Shown here piece by piece: positions 25,629 to 34,968 of a stretch of 64,000 nucleotides of DNA. Numbering within the stretch: the first letter of the stretch is position 1; each line of letters starts with the position of its first letter. Both the position numbers and the translations under genes were made by a program. Under the pieces are notes generated by a model. It made no database searches. It saw only the letters and a list, made by a program, of their open reading frames with translations, and was not told where the DNA came from. This DNA is from Marinifilum sp. D714 (GTDB lineage Bacteria > Bacteroidota > Bacteroidia > Bacteroidales > Marinifilaceae): NCBI RefSeq assembly GCF_030851345.1, contig NZ_JALPNU010000019.1, positions 1 to 64,000 of the forward strand. Direction: 5' to 3'.

Positions 25629-27941
25629 TTAAGCGTGTTCTACTACTAGACTGCTTTCTTTTTCAACTTTGTATTCATCATCTTTAATGAAGATATTGAT
25701 AGCTTCTCCTTCTTCATTAATAACTCCTACGCCATCTTCCGAAACTCTTACATTTAACAAGTTGCCTCTAAAACGCACTTTAAATGAGTAAGATTTCCAA
25801 ACTTTAGGAAGCATTGGATTAAATACCAAACTTCCGTTTACAACTCTCATACCACCGAAACCTTCTACAACAGACATCCATGTTCCTGCCATACTTGTAA
25901 TGTGAAGTCCTTCGTGTACCTCTTTGTTGTAATCATCCAAATCCAAACGAGAAGTTCTTAGGTACAAATTGTAAGCTCTTTCCTCATCACCAATTTTTGC
26001 TGCCAAAATAGAGTGAATACATGGCGACAATGATGACTCATGAACTGTTCTTGGTTCGTAGAAATCATAGTTCTTACGAATTGTTTCCAAATCATATTGA
26101 TCTTCGAACAAGTAGATTCCTTGCAATACATCTGCTTGCTTAATGAAACAAGAACGTAAAATTCTATCCCATGACCAATGCTGGTTAATCGGACGAATTG
26201 CCGGATCCAGGTCAGCAGCCAGGATTTGCTCTTTATCCATAAAGCCATCTTGTTGCAGGTAAACACCTGTTTCCTCATCAACAGGATAGTACATATTTTC
26301 AACAATATCGCTCCATTTTGCAGTTTCCTTATCGAAATCGAAGTTCAGGTTCTTCATGATTTCTTCGAAACGTGCTGGATTGGTTTCTTTCACATGAGCC
26401 ATAGCTTCCTGAGTATATTTCATACACCAGTTTGCAATGGTATTTGTGTACCAGTTGTTGTTGATATTATTTTCGTATTCGTTAGGACCTGTAACCCCTA
26501 ACATTACATATTTCTTCTTTGCCTGAGAATAGGATACACGCTGACTCCAGAATCTTGAAATTCCGATCAACACATCTAATCCATATTCTTCTAAATATTT
26601 TTTATCGCCTGTGTGGCGGATATAGTTGTAAATGGCAAAAGCGATTGCTCCATTTCGGTGGATTTCTTCGAAAGTAATCTCCCACTCGTTATGACACTCT
26701 TCACCATTCATTGTTACCATTGGGTACAATGCAGCACCGTTTGTGAAACCAAGTTTCTCTGCATTTTCAATGGCCTTTTGTAATTGCTTATGACGATAGA
26801 TCAATAGATTTCGAGTTACTTCAGGTTTCGAAGTACTCAAATAAAATGGAACACAGTATGCTTCAGTATCCCAATAGGTAGATCCACCATATTTTTCGCC
26901 AGTGAAACCTTTAGGACCAATATTTAGTCTTTCATCTTCACCTGTGTATGTTTGATTCATTTGGAAAATATTGAATCGAATAGCTTGCTGAGCAGCAATA
27001 TCACCTTCAATAACAATATCACTATGGTCCCATTTGTCAGCCCATGCATTAACATGCTCTTCCAATAAAGCACCATAGCCTTTAGCTTGAGCAGCCTCAA
27101 CTACAGAAAGTGCGTCTGATGCAATATCAGTTTTGCTGTGATTTAATGAGCTTAATACAGCTGCATATTTATAAATTGAAATCTCTTGATCTTGCTCGGC
27201 ATCAACTTCTACTGTATTGGCAACATATTTGGCATCCTCAGTTAAAGAAGGATTTAAATCAACTTTCTGACCATCCTTTAACACCTCATATTTCATGCTC
27301 ATACAAACATGAAAGTCAAGTTTTTTAGTTGCAGCAGTAATGTATGCTTCACCTTTCATTGACTTAGTCTGTAGAACATTCCAAAATTGTTCGTCGTAGT
27401 TTGAATCTTCGTTTGTAACATCGGCATCCACATATGGAGTGAAACCAATCTTTCCATCAAAATTTAATGGTGTTACAGAATAACGAATGGCACCAACTTC
27501 AGACGTAACAATGCTTAAAAATCTTTTGGCTTCAACTTTCACCTTGTTTCCGTTAGAAAGTGTAGCTACAAAACTACGCTCTAAAACTCCCTCTTTCATG
27601 TTCAAAGTGCGCACAAAATCACTCACCTCACATTTGGCAAGGTCAAGCATTTCACCATTAATTTTCACATCGATACCAATCCAATTTGGCGCATTTAATA
27701 CCTTTGCAAAATATTCAGGATAACCGTTTTTCCACCATCCTACTCTGGTTTTATCCGGATAGTAAACTCCAGCTACGTAAGTTCCTTGTAAAGTTTCGCC
27801 TGAATAATGTTCTTCGAACATGGCTCTTTGTCCCATGTTACCATTACCCAAACTAAATATACTTTCCGATGAACGGTGGTTTTCAGGATTAAAGCCCTCC
27901 TCAATTATACACCACTCATCATGCTTTAAATACTCATTCAT
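25629..27941 (-). CDS. mapA: GH65 maltose phosphorylase
   Basis: A 770-residue cytoplasmic GH65 enzyme with no signal peptide. The N-terminal super-sandwich domain (about 1-280) is followed by the (alpha/alpha)6 barrel; the catalytic acid is E488 in GVTGPNEYENN, and the phosphate/substrate loop GGSTYWDTEAYCVPF is at 352-366. GH65 also covers trehalose and kojibiose phosphorylases, but the gene order with beta-phosphoglucomutase and a maltose-type MFS carrier strongly favours maltose phosphorylase: maltose plus phosphate gives beta-glucose 1-phosphate and glucose. Length matches characterised maltose phosphorylases (about 750-770). Confidence 0.92.
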   Translation of the reverse strand: MNEYLKHDEWCIIEEGFNPENHRSSESIFSLGNGNMGQRAMFEEHYSGETLQGTYVAGVYYPDKTRVGWWKNGYPEYFAKVLNAPNWIGIDVKINGEMLDLAKCEVSDFVRTLNMKEGVLERSFVATLSNGNKVKVEAKRFLSIVTSEVGAIRYSVTPLNFDGKIGFTPYVDADVTNEDSNYDEQFWNVLQTKSMKGEAYITAATKKLDFHVCMSMKYEVLKDGQKVDLNPSLTEDAKYVANTVEVDAEQDQEISIYKYAAVLSSLNHSKTDIASDALSVVEAAQAKGYGALLEEHVNAWADKWDHSDIVIEGDIAAQQAIRFNIFQMNQTYTGEDERLNIGPKGFTGEKYGGSTYWDTEAYCVPFYLSTSKPEVTRNLLIYRHKQLQKAIENAEKLGFTNGAALYPMVTMNGEECHNEWEITFEEIHRNGAIAFAIYNYIRHTGDKKYLEEYGLDVLIGISRFWSQRVSYSQAKKKYVMLGVTGPNEYENNINNNWYTNTIANWCMKYTQEAMAHVKETNPARFEEIMKNLNFDFDKETAKWSDIVENMYYPVDEETGVYLQQDGFMDKEQILAADLDPAIRPINQHWSWDRILRSCFIKQADVLQGIYLFEDQYDLETIRKNYDFYEPRTVHESSLSPCIHSILAAKIGDEERAYNLYLRTSRLDLDDYNKEVHEGLHITSMAGTWMSVVEGFGGMRVVNGSLVFNPMLPKVWKSYSFKVRFRGNLLNVRVSEDGVGVINEEGEAINIFIKDDEYKVEKESSLVVEHA

Positions 27942-27965
27942 GTTTGATTTTCTTTTAATTAGCTA

Positions 27966-27998
27966 TTAGCAGTTAACTTTTCAAACAATTACTGCTAA
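27966..27998. repeat. Inverted repeat between pgmB and GH65 genes
   Basis: TTAGCAGT (27966-27973) and ACTGCTAA (27991-27998) are exact reverse complements with a 17-base spacer, lying inside the operon between two genes. The same TTAGCAGTTA word makes up the microsatellite at 55978. It could influence mRNA processing or be a remnant of the same repeat family. Confidence 0.5.
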
Positions 27999-28015
27999 GC
28001 GTTAATTGTTTATCG

Positions 28016-28663
28016 TTAAAAGTTTAATTGAGTCATTGAAAAACCCACGAATCCAGGAACAACAATATTTGCTTTCCCCAATACATCAGGCGATCCGATA
28101 CCTACACATTTCATATTACCATTTATAGCAGCCTCAACACCAGCTTCTGCATCTTCAAAAACAATACATTCAGATGGAGAAACACCTAACAACTCAGCAC
28201 CCTTTAGGAATACTTCAGGATCTGGTTTTGCGTTGCTAACATGTGTTCCATCAACAACTGCATCGAAATAATCAGTAAGTTCTAACTGATTTAAAATGGT
28301 CATAGCGTTTTTACTAGCTGAGCCTAAGGCAATTTTGATCCCCTTAGCTTTAAGTTCATTAAAGAAATCTTTAACACCTGGAAGTATTTCATCTGGAGTC
28401 ATTTTTAATATATACTCCACATAGTTTTTGTTTTTCTTATCAGCCAGTTCCAGTTTTGTTTTTTCATCCAATTCAACTCCACCAATTTCCAAAAGGATAT
28501 CTAATGATCGCATACGGCTCACGCCTTTTAATCTTTCATTATCCTCCTCTGTAAAGTCGAATCCCAATTCATTTGCTAAACTCTTCCATGCGATATAATG
28601 ATACTTTGCGGTATCAACAACCACACCATCTAAATCGAAGATGCATGCACTAATCTTTCCCAT
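28016..28663 (-). CDS. pgmB: Beta-phosphoglucomutase
   Basis: A 215-residue HAD-superfamily enzyme. The nucleophile motif FDLDGVVVDTA carries D10 and general acid/base D12; the cap domain shows the LKGVSRMRSLDILL helix (family pattern KGVSR---L); later motifs are LGSASKN and VFEDAEAGVEAA. It turns beta-glucose 1-phosphate into glucose 6-phosphate, the direct follow-up to maltose phosphorylase encoded 74 bases downstream. Cytoplasmic. Confidence 0.95.
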   Translation of the reverse strand: MGKISACIFDLDGVVVDTAKYHYIAWKSLANELGFDFTEEDNERLKGVSRMRSLDILLEIGGVELDEKTKLELADKKNKNYVEYILKMTPDEILPGVKDFFNELKAKGIKIALGSASKNAMTILNQLELTDYFDAVVDGTHVSNAKPDPEVFLKGAELLGVSPSECIVFEDAEAGVEAAINGNMKCVGIGSPDVLGKANIVVPGFVGFSMTQLNF

Positions 28664-28685
28664 CAGTTTTTATAAATTGTTTTTG

Positions 28686-30029
28686 TTATTTATCTGATTC
28701 TTTAACAAAGAATACAGATATCGCTCCTAAAATCATGATAATACCGGCTAGAACTAGAATGTAAATTCCATTGCCGCCAAAAAAAGTACGAAGTATTGGA
28801 CCACCAAATACACCACTTAAAATTTGAGGTACAACTACAGTTAGGTTGAACAGTCCCATATAAACTCCCATTCGTTTAGCTGGAAGCGCTCCTGATAAAA
28901 TGGTATAAGGCATAGCCAAAATACCTGCCCACGCAATACCAACACCTACCATAGAAATCAACAGCAAGTAATAATTGCTAAACATCATGGTAGATATAAA
29001 ACCGATACCTCCCATAGCTAGAGCTCCTGCATAAACTGTTTTTCTACTGGTCAAGCTAATTAGCTTAGGCATTACAATAGAAAACAATGCTGCTACCAAA
29101 CTGTAAACTGCAAAACAAATACCTACCCAATTACCTGCTTCGTTAAAAGCATCTAAAATTTGCTTATTGGTTTCTGTTTTTGCATTAAAATCGATAGGTA
29201 CACCGAAATAATGTTGAGAAATTGCGGTTGTAGAGTAAACCCATAAAAGAAACAATGGAAACCACGAAAACAATTGTACGATTGATAATTGCTTCATTGT
29301 TTTTGGCATATTCATCAACAAACTCCAAAAACTTTCTTTCGTTTCCTTATCTTCTTCTGTAATATCGTTATAAGCCTCAAATTCTTCTGGTGGATATTCC
29401 TTTGTTTTAAATACTGTAACTAGTACACTAATTAAAAGAAGGGAACCTCCAATATAAAATGACCAAATTACCGAAGGAGCAACATTACCTCCTGCTGATT
29501 CATTAGAAATTCCAGAAGCAGTCATGATAAAAGGCAATGCAGAACCAATTACAGCACCTACGTTAATTAAAAAGCTTTGCACTGAATAACCAACATTTCG
29601 TTGCTCTTCTGGCGTCATATCTGCTACCAATGCTCTAAATGGCTGGAAAGTAACATTAAAAGATCCATCCATTAAAGCAAGCATTACAACCCCAAATACC
29701 AAAGCTCCTCCCGCTTTTACAAACATTGGTGCATTAGGCATTAAGAACATTGCCAACATCGAAACGATTGCTCCAAATAAAATATAAGGAGATCTTCTTC
29801 CCAATCGGTTCCATGTTTTATCACTAGCTGCACCAACTACTGGCTGAACTACCAATCCCATAATTGGGGCCACCAACCAGAAAAATGATAATTCATGAGG
29901 ATCTGCTCCTAAACTTGTTAATATTCTACTGGCATTTGCATTCTGTAATGCAAATCCAAACTGAACACCTAAAAATCCAAAGCTCAGGTTCCAGATTTGC
30001 CAAAAGCTTAAACGAGGTTGTTTCTTCAT
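28686..30029 (-). CDS. malT: MFS maltose/oligosaccharide transporter (SLC45/GPH-like)
   Basis: A 447-residue inner-membrane carrier with 12 helices. The N-terminus FWQIWNLSFGFLGVQFGFAL and the loop SDKTWNRLGRRSPYILFG are typical of the maltose/sucrose proton symporter group found at the head of Bacteroidota starch loci. It should move maltose from periplasm to cytoplasm to feed the phosphorylase. It is the first gene of the seven-gene minus-strand operon (18192-30029), in which all gaps are below 80 bases. A good promoter lies about 280 bases upstream. Confidence 0.9.
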   Translation of the reverse strand: MKKQPRLSFWQIWNLSFGFLGVQFGFALQNANASRILTSLGADPHELSFFWLVAPIMGLVVQPVVGAASDKTWNRLGRRSPYILFGAIVSMLAMFLMPNAPMFVKAGGALVFGVVMLALMDGSFNVTFQPFRALVADMTPEEQRNVGYSVQSFLINVGAVIGSALPFIMTASGISNESAGGNVAPSVIWSFYIGGSLLLISVLVTVFKTKEYPPEEFEAYNDITEEDKETKESFWSLLMNMPKTMKQLSIVQLFSWFPLFLLWVYSTTAISQHYFGVPIDFNAKTETNKQILDAFNEAGNWVGICFAVYSLVAALFSIVMPKLISLTSRKTVYAGALAMGGIGFISTMMFSNYYLLLISMVGVGIAWAGILAMPYTILSGALPAKRMGVYMGLFNLTVVVPQILSGVFGGPILRTFFGGNGIYILVLAGIIMILGAISVFFVKESDK

Positions 30030-30310
30030 TTGATCGATATTAATTCTTCTTACTTTTTAGAAGTTTGATTTCAATTTAAACTGTCTTTAAAGTAACAGTT
30101 TATATCACAACACCAGGATAAAAGAAACAAAATGAATTAATAAAGATCCACAATATTGCTAGCACAATACAGCTTAAGACCAACTAACTTTTACATCACA
30201 ATTAAAAAAATGGATTTGATCTTATTCATCTCCTTCGATTATCCAGAAATGAGATCATATTATAAGGAAGTGTATTTAATAAAGTCGGAAAAAGAGGTTT
30301 CCCTCTGCGT

Positions 30311-30342
30311 CAAAAGTACGCAAAAGTCGGCAATCTGTCAAA
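30311..30342 (-). promoter_or_regulatory. Bacteroidota-type promoter of the starch operon
   Basis: On the minus strand TTTG (30342-30339) is followed after 20 bases by TACTTTTG (30318-30311), a full match to the -33 TTTG / -7 TAnnTTTG pattern at the right spacing. Transcription would start near 30304, leaving a leader of about 275 bases before the transporter gene at 30029. Confidence 0.65.
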
Positions 30343-30399
30343 AAGTTTTTCACTTCAACCTCTCTGAAATCCAGTAAAAACAGGCCAAAAAACCTATTT

Positions 30400-30410
30400 C
30401 AAACGATTGC
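30400..30410. promoter_or_regulatory. Candidate LacI-family operator upstream of the starch operon
   Basis: CAAACGATTGC is an imperfect palindrome that shares its half-sites with the CAAACGTTTG site near susC. It lies about 60 bases upstream of the -33 box of the operon promoter, a position better suited to activation than to blocking. Confidence 0.45.
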
Positions 30411-30473
30411 AACAAATTTTATATTTTTTTACATTTTTTAAATTTAAAAGCCGATATTCTAACTTTTAGAAAC

Positions 30474-30500
30474 AAAAAAAGAGTTGAACTTTCTCAACTC
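30474..30500 (-). terminator. Terminator of the LacI gene
   Basis: GAGTTGA (30481-30487) pairs with TCAACTC (30494-30500), with seven Ts on the minus strand (30480-30474). It follows the LacI regulator stop at 30525 and insulates it from the starch operon. Confidence 0.85.
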
Positions 30501-30524
30501 CTTGCAATATTTTAATATCGATTA

Positions 30525-31541
30525 TCAGTTTTTAGTAGATCCCCTAACAATCAAATTGGTCTTTACCACTTTGGTTACAGGCTCATAGTCCATATCACCT
30601 TCCTTGATTCTTCCAACAAGCAACTCACTGGCTTTTAAGCCAACCTCATATCCATGTTGCTCTAAAGTGGTTAAAGCTGGATCAGAAGTTCGTGAAACAA
30701 CACCATCTGTAAATCCAATAATAGATATATCCTCTGGAACTTTAAATCCAGTTTTCTTTACAACCGATAATGCTCCTGCTGCTGTAAGCTCATTAACTGC
30801 AAATATGGCATCAGGTGGTTGCGGAAGTCTTAATAAATCTGGAGTTTTCTCCAATGCTTCCTCAAAACTATCGCATTTAATAATTAATTCGTCATCAATT
30901 GGAAGCTTGTGTTTCATCAAGGCTTGCCTATAACCTTTCTGACGATTTTGCCCAAGAAGCATATGTTGTGGTGCAGATAAATGAGCAATTCTTTTACATC
31001 CTGTATTAATAAGATGCTCTACTGCTGTAAAAGCCCCCGCAAAGTCATCAACTATTACGTTATCAGAAGAAAGTTCATTACAAACTCTATCAAAGAAAAC
31101 TACAGGTATACCATTATCTCTTAATTCTTTAAAATGACTAAAGTCACTTGTTTCTTTAGACATAGATACCAACACTCCATCTACCCTACTCGACAACAAG
31201 GCCTGCACATTGGCCATTTCTCTCTCGTAAGATTCATTGGACTGAAACATCATAACGTTATACCCAGCCTCATGCGCAATTTTTTCAATCCCACTAATTA
31301 CAGATGAGAAGAAATGATGAACAATCTCGGGAATAATAACTCCAATAACATTCGATTTGCTATGTCTTAAACTAAGAGCAACAGCATTAGGTTTATAATG
31401 CCATTTTTTTGCCAATTCATTTACAGCTTCTTTTGTTTTTGCACTGATATCAGGATGATCTTTTAAGGCTCTTGATACGGTAGAGGCAGAGATGCCTAAT
31501 TCTTTTGCAATATCTTTAATCGTTACTTGTCCGCTTCTCAT
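30525..31541 (-). CDS. LacI family transcriptional regulator of the starch locus
   Basis: A 338-residue regulator. The start is set at the ATG at 31541, which opens directly onto the HTH (VTIKDIAKELGISASTVSRA, residues 6-25); the frame extends 19 codons further up, but that part is not LacI-like. The periplasmic-binding-protein-like effector domain covers about 60-335 (NVIGVIIPEI, GVLVSMS, FFDRVCNELSSDNVIVDD, DAIFAVNELTAAGAL). It lies between the starch operon and the divergent susC, the usual place for the maltose regulator in Bacteroidota outside Bacteroides, where SusR is used instead. Palindromic sites lie on both sides. Confidence 0.9.
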   Translation of the reverse strand: MRSGQVTIKDIAKELGISASTVSRALKDHPDISAKTKEAVNELAKKWHYKPNAVALSLRHSKSNVIGVIIPEIVHHFFSSVISGIEKIAHEAGYNVMMFQSNESYEREMANVQALLSSRVDGVLVSMSKETSDFSHFKELRDNGIPVVFFDRVCNELSSDNVIVDDFAGAFTAVEHLINTGCKRIAHLSAPQHMLLGQNRQKGYRQALMKHKLPIDDELIIKCDSFEEALEKTPDLLRLPQPPDAIFAVNELTAAGALSVVKKTGFKVPEDISIIGFTDGVVSRTSDPALTTLEQHGYEVGLKASELLVGRIKEGDMDYEPVTKVVKTNLIVRGSTKN

Positions 31542-31733
31542 TGATATTTTATAGAGATTTAATAAATCAAATTGATTACACAATTCCAATGTTATCAAAA
31601 CATTAAGAACACATCAGAATTATCCCAATCAAAATTGCTGTAGCATCTGTAAATATAGGAAAATTAAAACAAAACCATTGGCTTATTCATTATAATTTAG
31701 TCACTAAATTTACATATCGACATAATTACATAT

Positions 31734-31756
31734 CAAACGTTTGCGGCAACGATTGC
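31734..31756. promoter_or_regulatory. Candidate LacI-family operator pair upstream of susC
   Basis: CAAACGTTTG (31734-31743) is a perfect 10-base palindrome. GCAACGATTGC (31746-31756) follows directly and is an imperfect version of the same site. Both lie between the divergent LacI and susC genes, about 55-80 bases ahead of the susC -7 box. Confidence 0.55.
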
Positions 31757-31812
31757 GATGATTTATTTGCACTTATATATCAATGATTTAAAAACTTGAT
31801 TTTGCCATTACG

Positions 31813-31820
31813 TATCTTTG
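31813..31820 (+). promoter_or_regulatory. Candidate -7 box of the susC promoter
   Basis: TATCTTTG fits the TAnnTTTG pattern and would give a leader of about 150 bases before susC. No TTTG is found 19-21 bases upstream, so the promoter may depend on an activator bound at the palindromes further up. Confidence 0.5.
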
Positions 31821-31976
31821 GTAATAGAAAAAATTAAGGCTAACTTAAGACTTAGATAATTTTAAACGCTGAAGAAGGAAGCTAAAAAGTCGGAAACTTG
31901 AGTTCATATTTCTTTATCGTATTTAAAATATATCTAAGCTATTAACTAAATTCTAATTTATCTTAAATTTCTATTT

Positions 31977-34949
31977 ATGGAACTTAACATTAGTATGCTA
32001 AGAAAACTGCTTCTCATGCTTGTTACGGTTTTTTCATTTACCGTTTTGCAAGCACAAGAAAAAGCAGTTAGTGGTACTGTTACCGATGCAAACGATGGCA
32101 TGGGTATACCTGGTGTTTCCGTTGTAGTTAAAGGTACCACAATAGGTACTACGACTGACATTGACGGAAAATATGTGCTTAATGTCGATGCTAATTCTAC
32201 ACTTGTATTTTCATTTGTAGGATATAAAACGCAAGAAATATTGGTTGGAGAGCAATCTCAGATTAATGTCGTTCTTGGTGTAGAAACCGAAAACCTTTCC
32301 GAAGTTGTTGTTATTGGTTATGGCCAAGTTAGAAAGGATGATGCAACGGGAGCTGTTTTTTCAGTCAATTCAGATGATTTTAATCAAGGATCAACAAGCT
32401 CTCCACAAGACTTAATAGTAGGTAAAGTTGCTGGTGTACAAATTGTAAGTGATGGAGGTGCCCCTGGTTCGGCTTCTACAATTCGTATTCGTGGAGGATC
32501 TTCCATGTCTGCTAGCAACGATCCATTAATTGTTATTGATGGTATTCCTTTGGACAACAGAGCCATTGATGGTATGAGCAATGTTTTAAGTTCATTAAAC
32601 CCAAATGATATTGAAACATTTACAGTTTTAAAAGATGCTTCTGCTACAGCAATTTACGGTTCCAGAGCATCCAATGGTGTAATCCTTATCACTACCAAAA
32701 AAGGAAAAGCCGGACAAGATATTCAAGTAACTTACGATGCAAAATTTTCTTTTGGTAAAATTAAAGAAACAATTGATGTTTTAAGTGCTGATCAATTTAG
32801 AGCTCTAGTAAATGAACGAGCAAAGACAAATTCTTCTGTAAATCCTAATTTACTTGGTAATGCTTCAACAGATTGGCAAGACGAAATTTATCGTGATGCT
32901 TCTGGTCATGAGCACAATGTGGGTATTACAGGTGCTATTAAAAACATTCCTTACCGTGCATCAATTGGTTACACTGATCAAAAAGGTATTTTGCAAACTT
33001 CAGAAATGCAAAGAACTACAGGAACCTTAAATGTAAATCCTAGTTTCTTCGAAGACCATCTAAAACTAAACATGGGTCTTAAGTATATGATGATTGAAAA
33101 TCAGTTTGCTGACAAAGGCGCTATTGGAAATGCATTACGTTTTGACCCAACTCAATCTGTTTTCAATAAAACAGGTATTTACGGAGGGTATACAACTTGG
33201 TTGATGAGCGATGGCTCTAGAAACGTAAATGGAACACGTAACCCTGTTGCTCAATTACAACAAAGAGAAGATAAGTCAGAAGTATCGAGAGTTATTGCTG
33301 ATTTTCAAGCTGATTACAAATTACACTTCTTCCCTGATTTAAAAGCTAGTTTAAAACTGGGATATGATCGCTCTGATAGTGATGGAGAAATCATTACAGA
33401 TTTAGATGCTGCATGGGTAAGAAACCTATCTGATGGTGTAAGAAGAGATTATACTCAAGAAAAAGAAAACGAACTATTAGACTTCTTCCTTACTTACGAT
33501 AAAGATCTACCATCATTGGATAGTAAAGTAAGCGTTATGGGAGGTTACGAGTGGCAACACTTCTGGTCAAAATCTACTGCCTATGAAATTAACAGAGAAG
33601 GTGGAGAGATAGTAGATTCATCAAATGAAACCGAAAATTATTTAGTTTCATTCTTTGGTCGTGCCAACTATACATTTAAAGATAAGTATATCTTAACAGC
33701 TACTCTTCGTAGAGATGGTTCTTCAAGATTTCATAAAGACAATCGTTGGGGTACCTTCCCTTCAGCAGCATTTGCTTGGCGAATGAGTGAAGAAGAATTC
33801 ATGAAAAGTATTGATGCTATTAGTAGTATTAAAGTTCGTTTAGGATATGGTGTGACAGGTCAACAAGAATTAAATCAAGGTGATTATCCATATTTAGGAA
33901 CTTATCGTTTGAGTGATTCAAGAACTAGATACCAATTTGGAGGTCAATTTTATACTTTAATTAGACCTGACGGATATGATGAAGGATTACAGTGGGAACA
34001 GACTACCACATATAATGCTGGTATCGACTTTGGATTCTTCAATAACAGAATTAATGGTACAATCGATGTTTACAAGCGTAAAACTGAAGACCTTTTAAAT
34101 ACCATCCCGGTACCTGCAGGAACTAACTTTACAGATCTATTGCTAACCAATGTTGGTGATTTGGAAAATAATGGTTTCGAATTCTCGATTAATGGTATCG
34201 CAATTGATAAAGAAGATTTATTTTGGGAAGTTGGTTTTAATCTTGCTTATAACAAAAACGAAGTTACTCGTTTAACAAACTATGATGATCCTAACTACCG
34301 AGGTGTTGATGTTGGTGGAATTAGTGGAGTAGGTGTTGGAAATACAATTCAGAAAAATGCAGTAGGTCATGCGTTGAATACATTCTACGTTTACGAGCAA
34401 GTTTATGATACCAACGGAAAACCAATTGAGGGACTTTATGTAGACAGAAATAAAGATGGTCAAATCACATCTGAAGACAGATACTATGCAGAAGATCCTG
34501 CACAGGATGTAAATATGGGATTCTCATCTTACTTGAAATACAAAGATTTTGATTTTGGATTTAATGGTAGAATTGGAATTGGTGGACAAATTTACAACAA
34601 TGTTATTGTTGGAGGTAGATATCAGGAGATGACTGTAAATGAATACCTAACAAACCTACCTACGGAAATTAACAAATCACAATTCGAAACTGCACAGCAA
34701 TATTCTGACTATTTCCTTGAAGATGCTTCATTTTTAAGAATTGATAATATAACTCTTGGCTATAACTTTACTAAATTGTTGAAACCTTTGTTAGGTTTTG
34801 ATTTTAATGCAAGAGCGTATGCTTCAGTACAAAATGCATTCGTGATAACAGATTATAGCGGTTTAGATCCTGAAGTTAACGGAGGAATCGATAATGATGT
34901 ATATCCAAGACCAAGAACATTCTTGTTTGGATTAAATGTTAAGTTTTAA
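31977..34949 (+). CDS. susC: SusC-type TonB-dependent outer-membrane transporter
   Basis: A 990-residue outer-membrane importer. A signal peptide (cleavage near VLQAQ, about residue 26; an alternative ATG start at residue 7 is equally possible) is followed by a carboxypeptidase-regulatory-like domain (about 28-105), the plug domain with EVVVIGYGQVRKDDATGAV and IRIRGGSS, and a beta barrel that ends in an aromatic-rich last strand (FLFGLNVKF). It imports maltooligosaccharides with the SusD lid, powered by TonB. It is the first gene of the plus-strand arm and is divergent from the LacI regulator. Confidence 0.95.
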   Translation: MELNISMLRKLLLMLVTVFSFTVLQAQEKAVSGTVTDANDGMGIPGVSVVVKGTTIGTTTDIDGKYVLNVDANSTLVFSFVGYKTQEILVGEQSQINVVLGVETENLSEVVVIGYGQVRKDDATGAVFSVNSDDFNQGSTSSPQDLIVGKVAGVQIVSDGGAPGSASTIRIRGGSSMSASNDPLIVIDGIPLDNRAIDGMSNVLSSLNPNDIETFTVLKDASATAIYGSRASNGVILITTKKGKAGQDIQVTYDAKFSFGKIKETIDVLSADQFRALVNERAKTNSSVNPNLLGNASTDWQDEIYRDASGHEHNVGITGAIKNIPYRASIGYTDQKGILQTSEMQRTTGTLNVNPSFFEDHLKLNMGLKYMMIENQFADKGAIGNALRFDPTQSVFNKTGIYGGYTTWLMSDGSRNVNGTRNPVAQLQQREDKSEVSRVIADFQADYKLHFFPDLKASLKLGYDRSDSDGEIITDLDAAWVRNLSDGVRRDYTQEKENELLDFFLTYDKDLPSLDSKVSVMGGYEWQHFWSKSTAYEINREGGEIVDSSNETENYLVSFFGRANYTFKDKYILTATLRRDGSSRFHKDNRWGTFPSAAFAWRMSEEEFMKSIDAISSIKVRLGYGVTGQQELNQGDYPYLGTYRLSDSRTRYQFGGQFYTLIRPDGYDEGLQWEQTTTYNAGIDFGFFNNRINGTIDVYKRKTEDLLNTIPVPAGTNFTDLLLTNVGDLENNGFEFSINGIAIDKEDLFWEVGFNLAYNKNEVTRLTNYDDPNYRGVDVGGISGVGVGNTIQKNAVGHALNTFYVYEQVYDTNGKPIEGLYVDRNKDGQITSEDRYYAEDPAQDVNMGFSSYLKYKDFDFGFNGRIGIGGQIYNNVIVGGRYQEMTVNEYLTNLPTEINKSQFETAQQYSDYFLEDASFLRIDNITLGYNFTKLLKPLLGFDFNARAYASVQNAFVITDYSGLDPEVNGGIDNDVYPRPRTFLFGLNVKF

Positions 34950-34968
34950 TTAGCAAACAACATTAACA

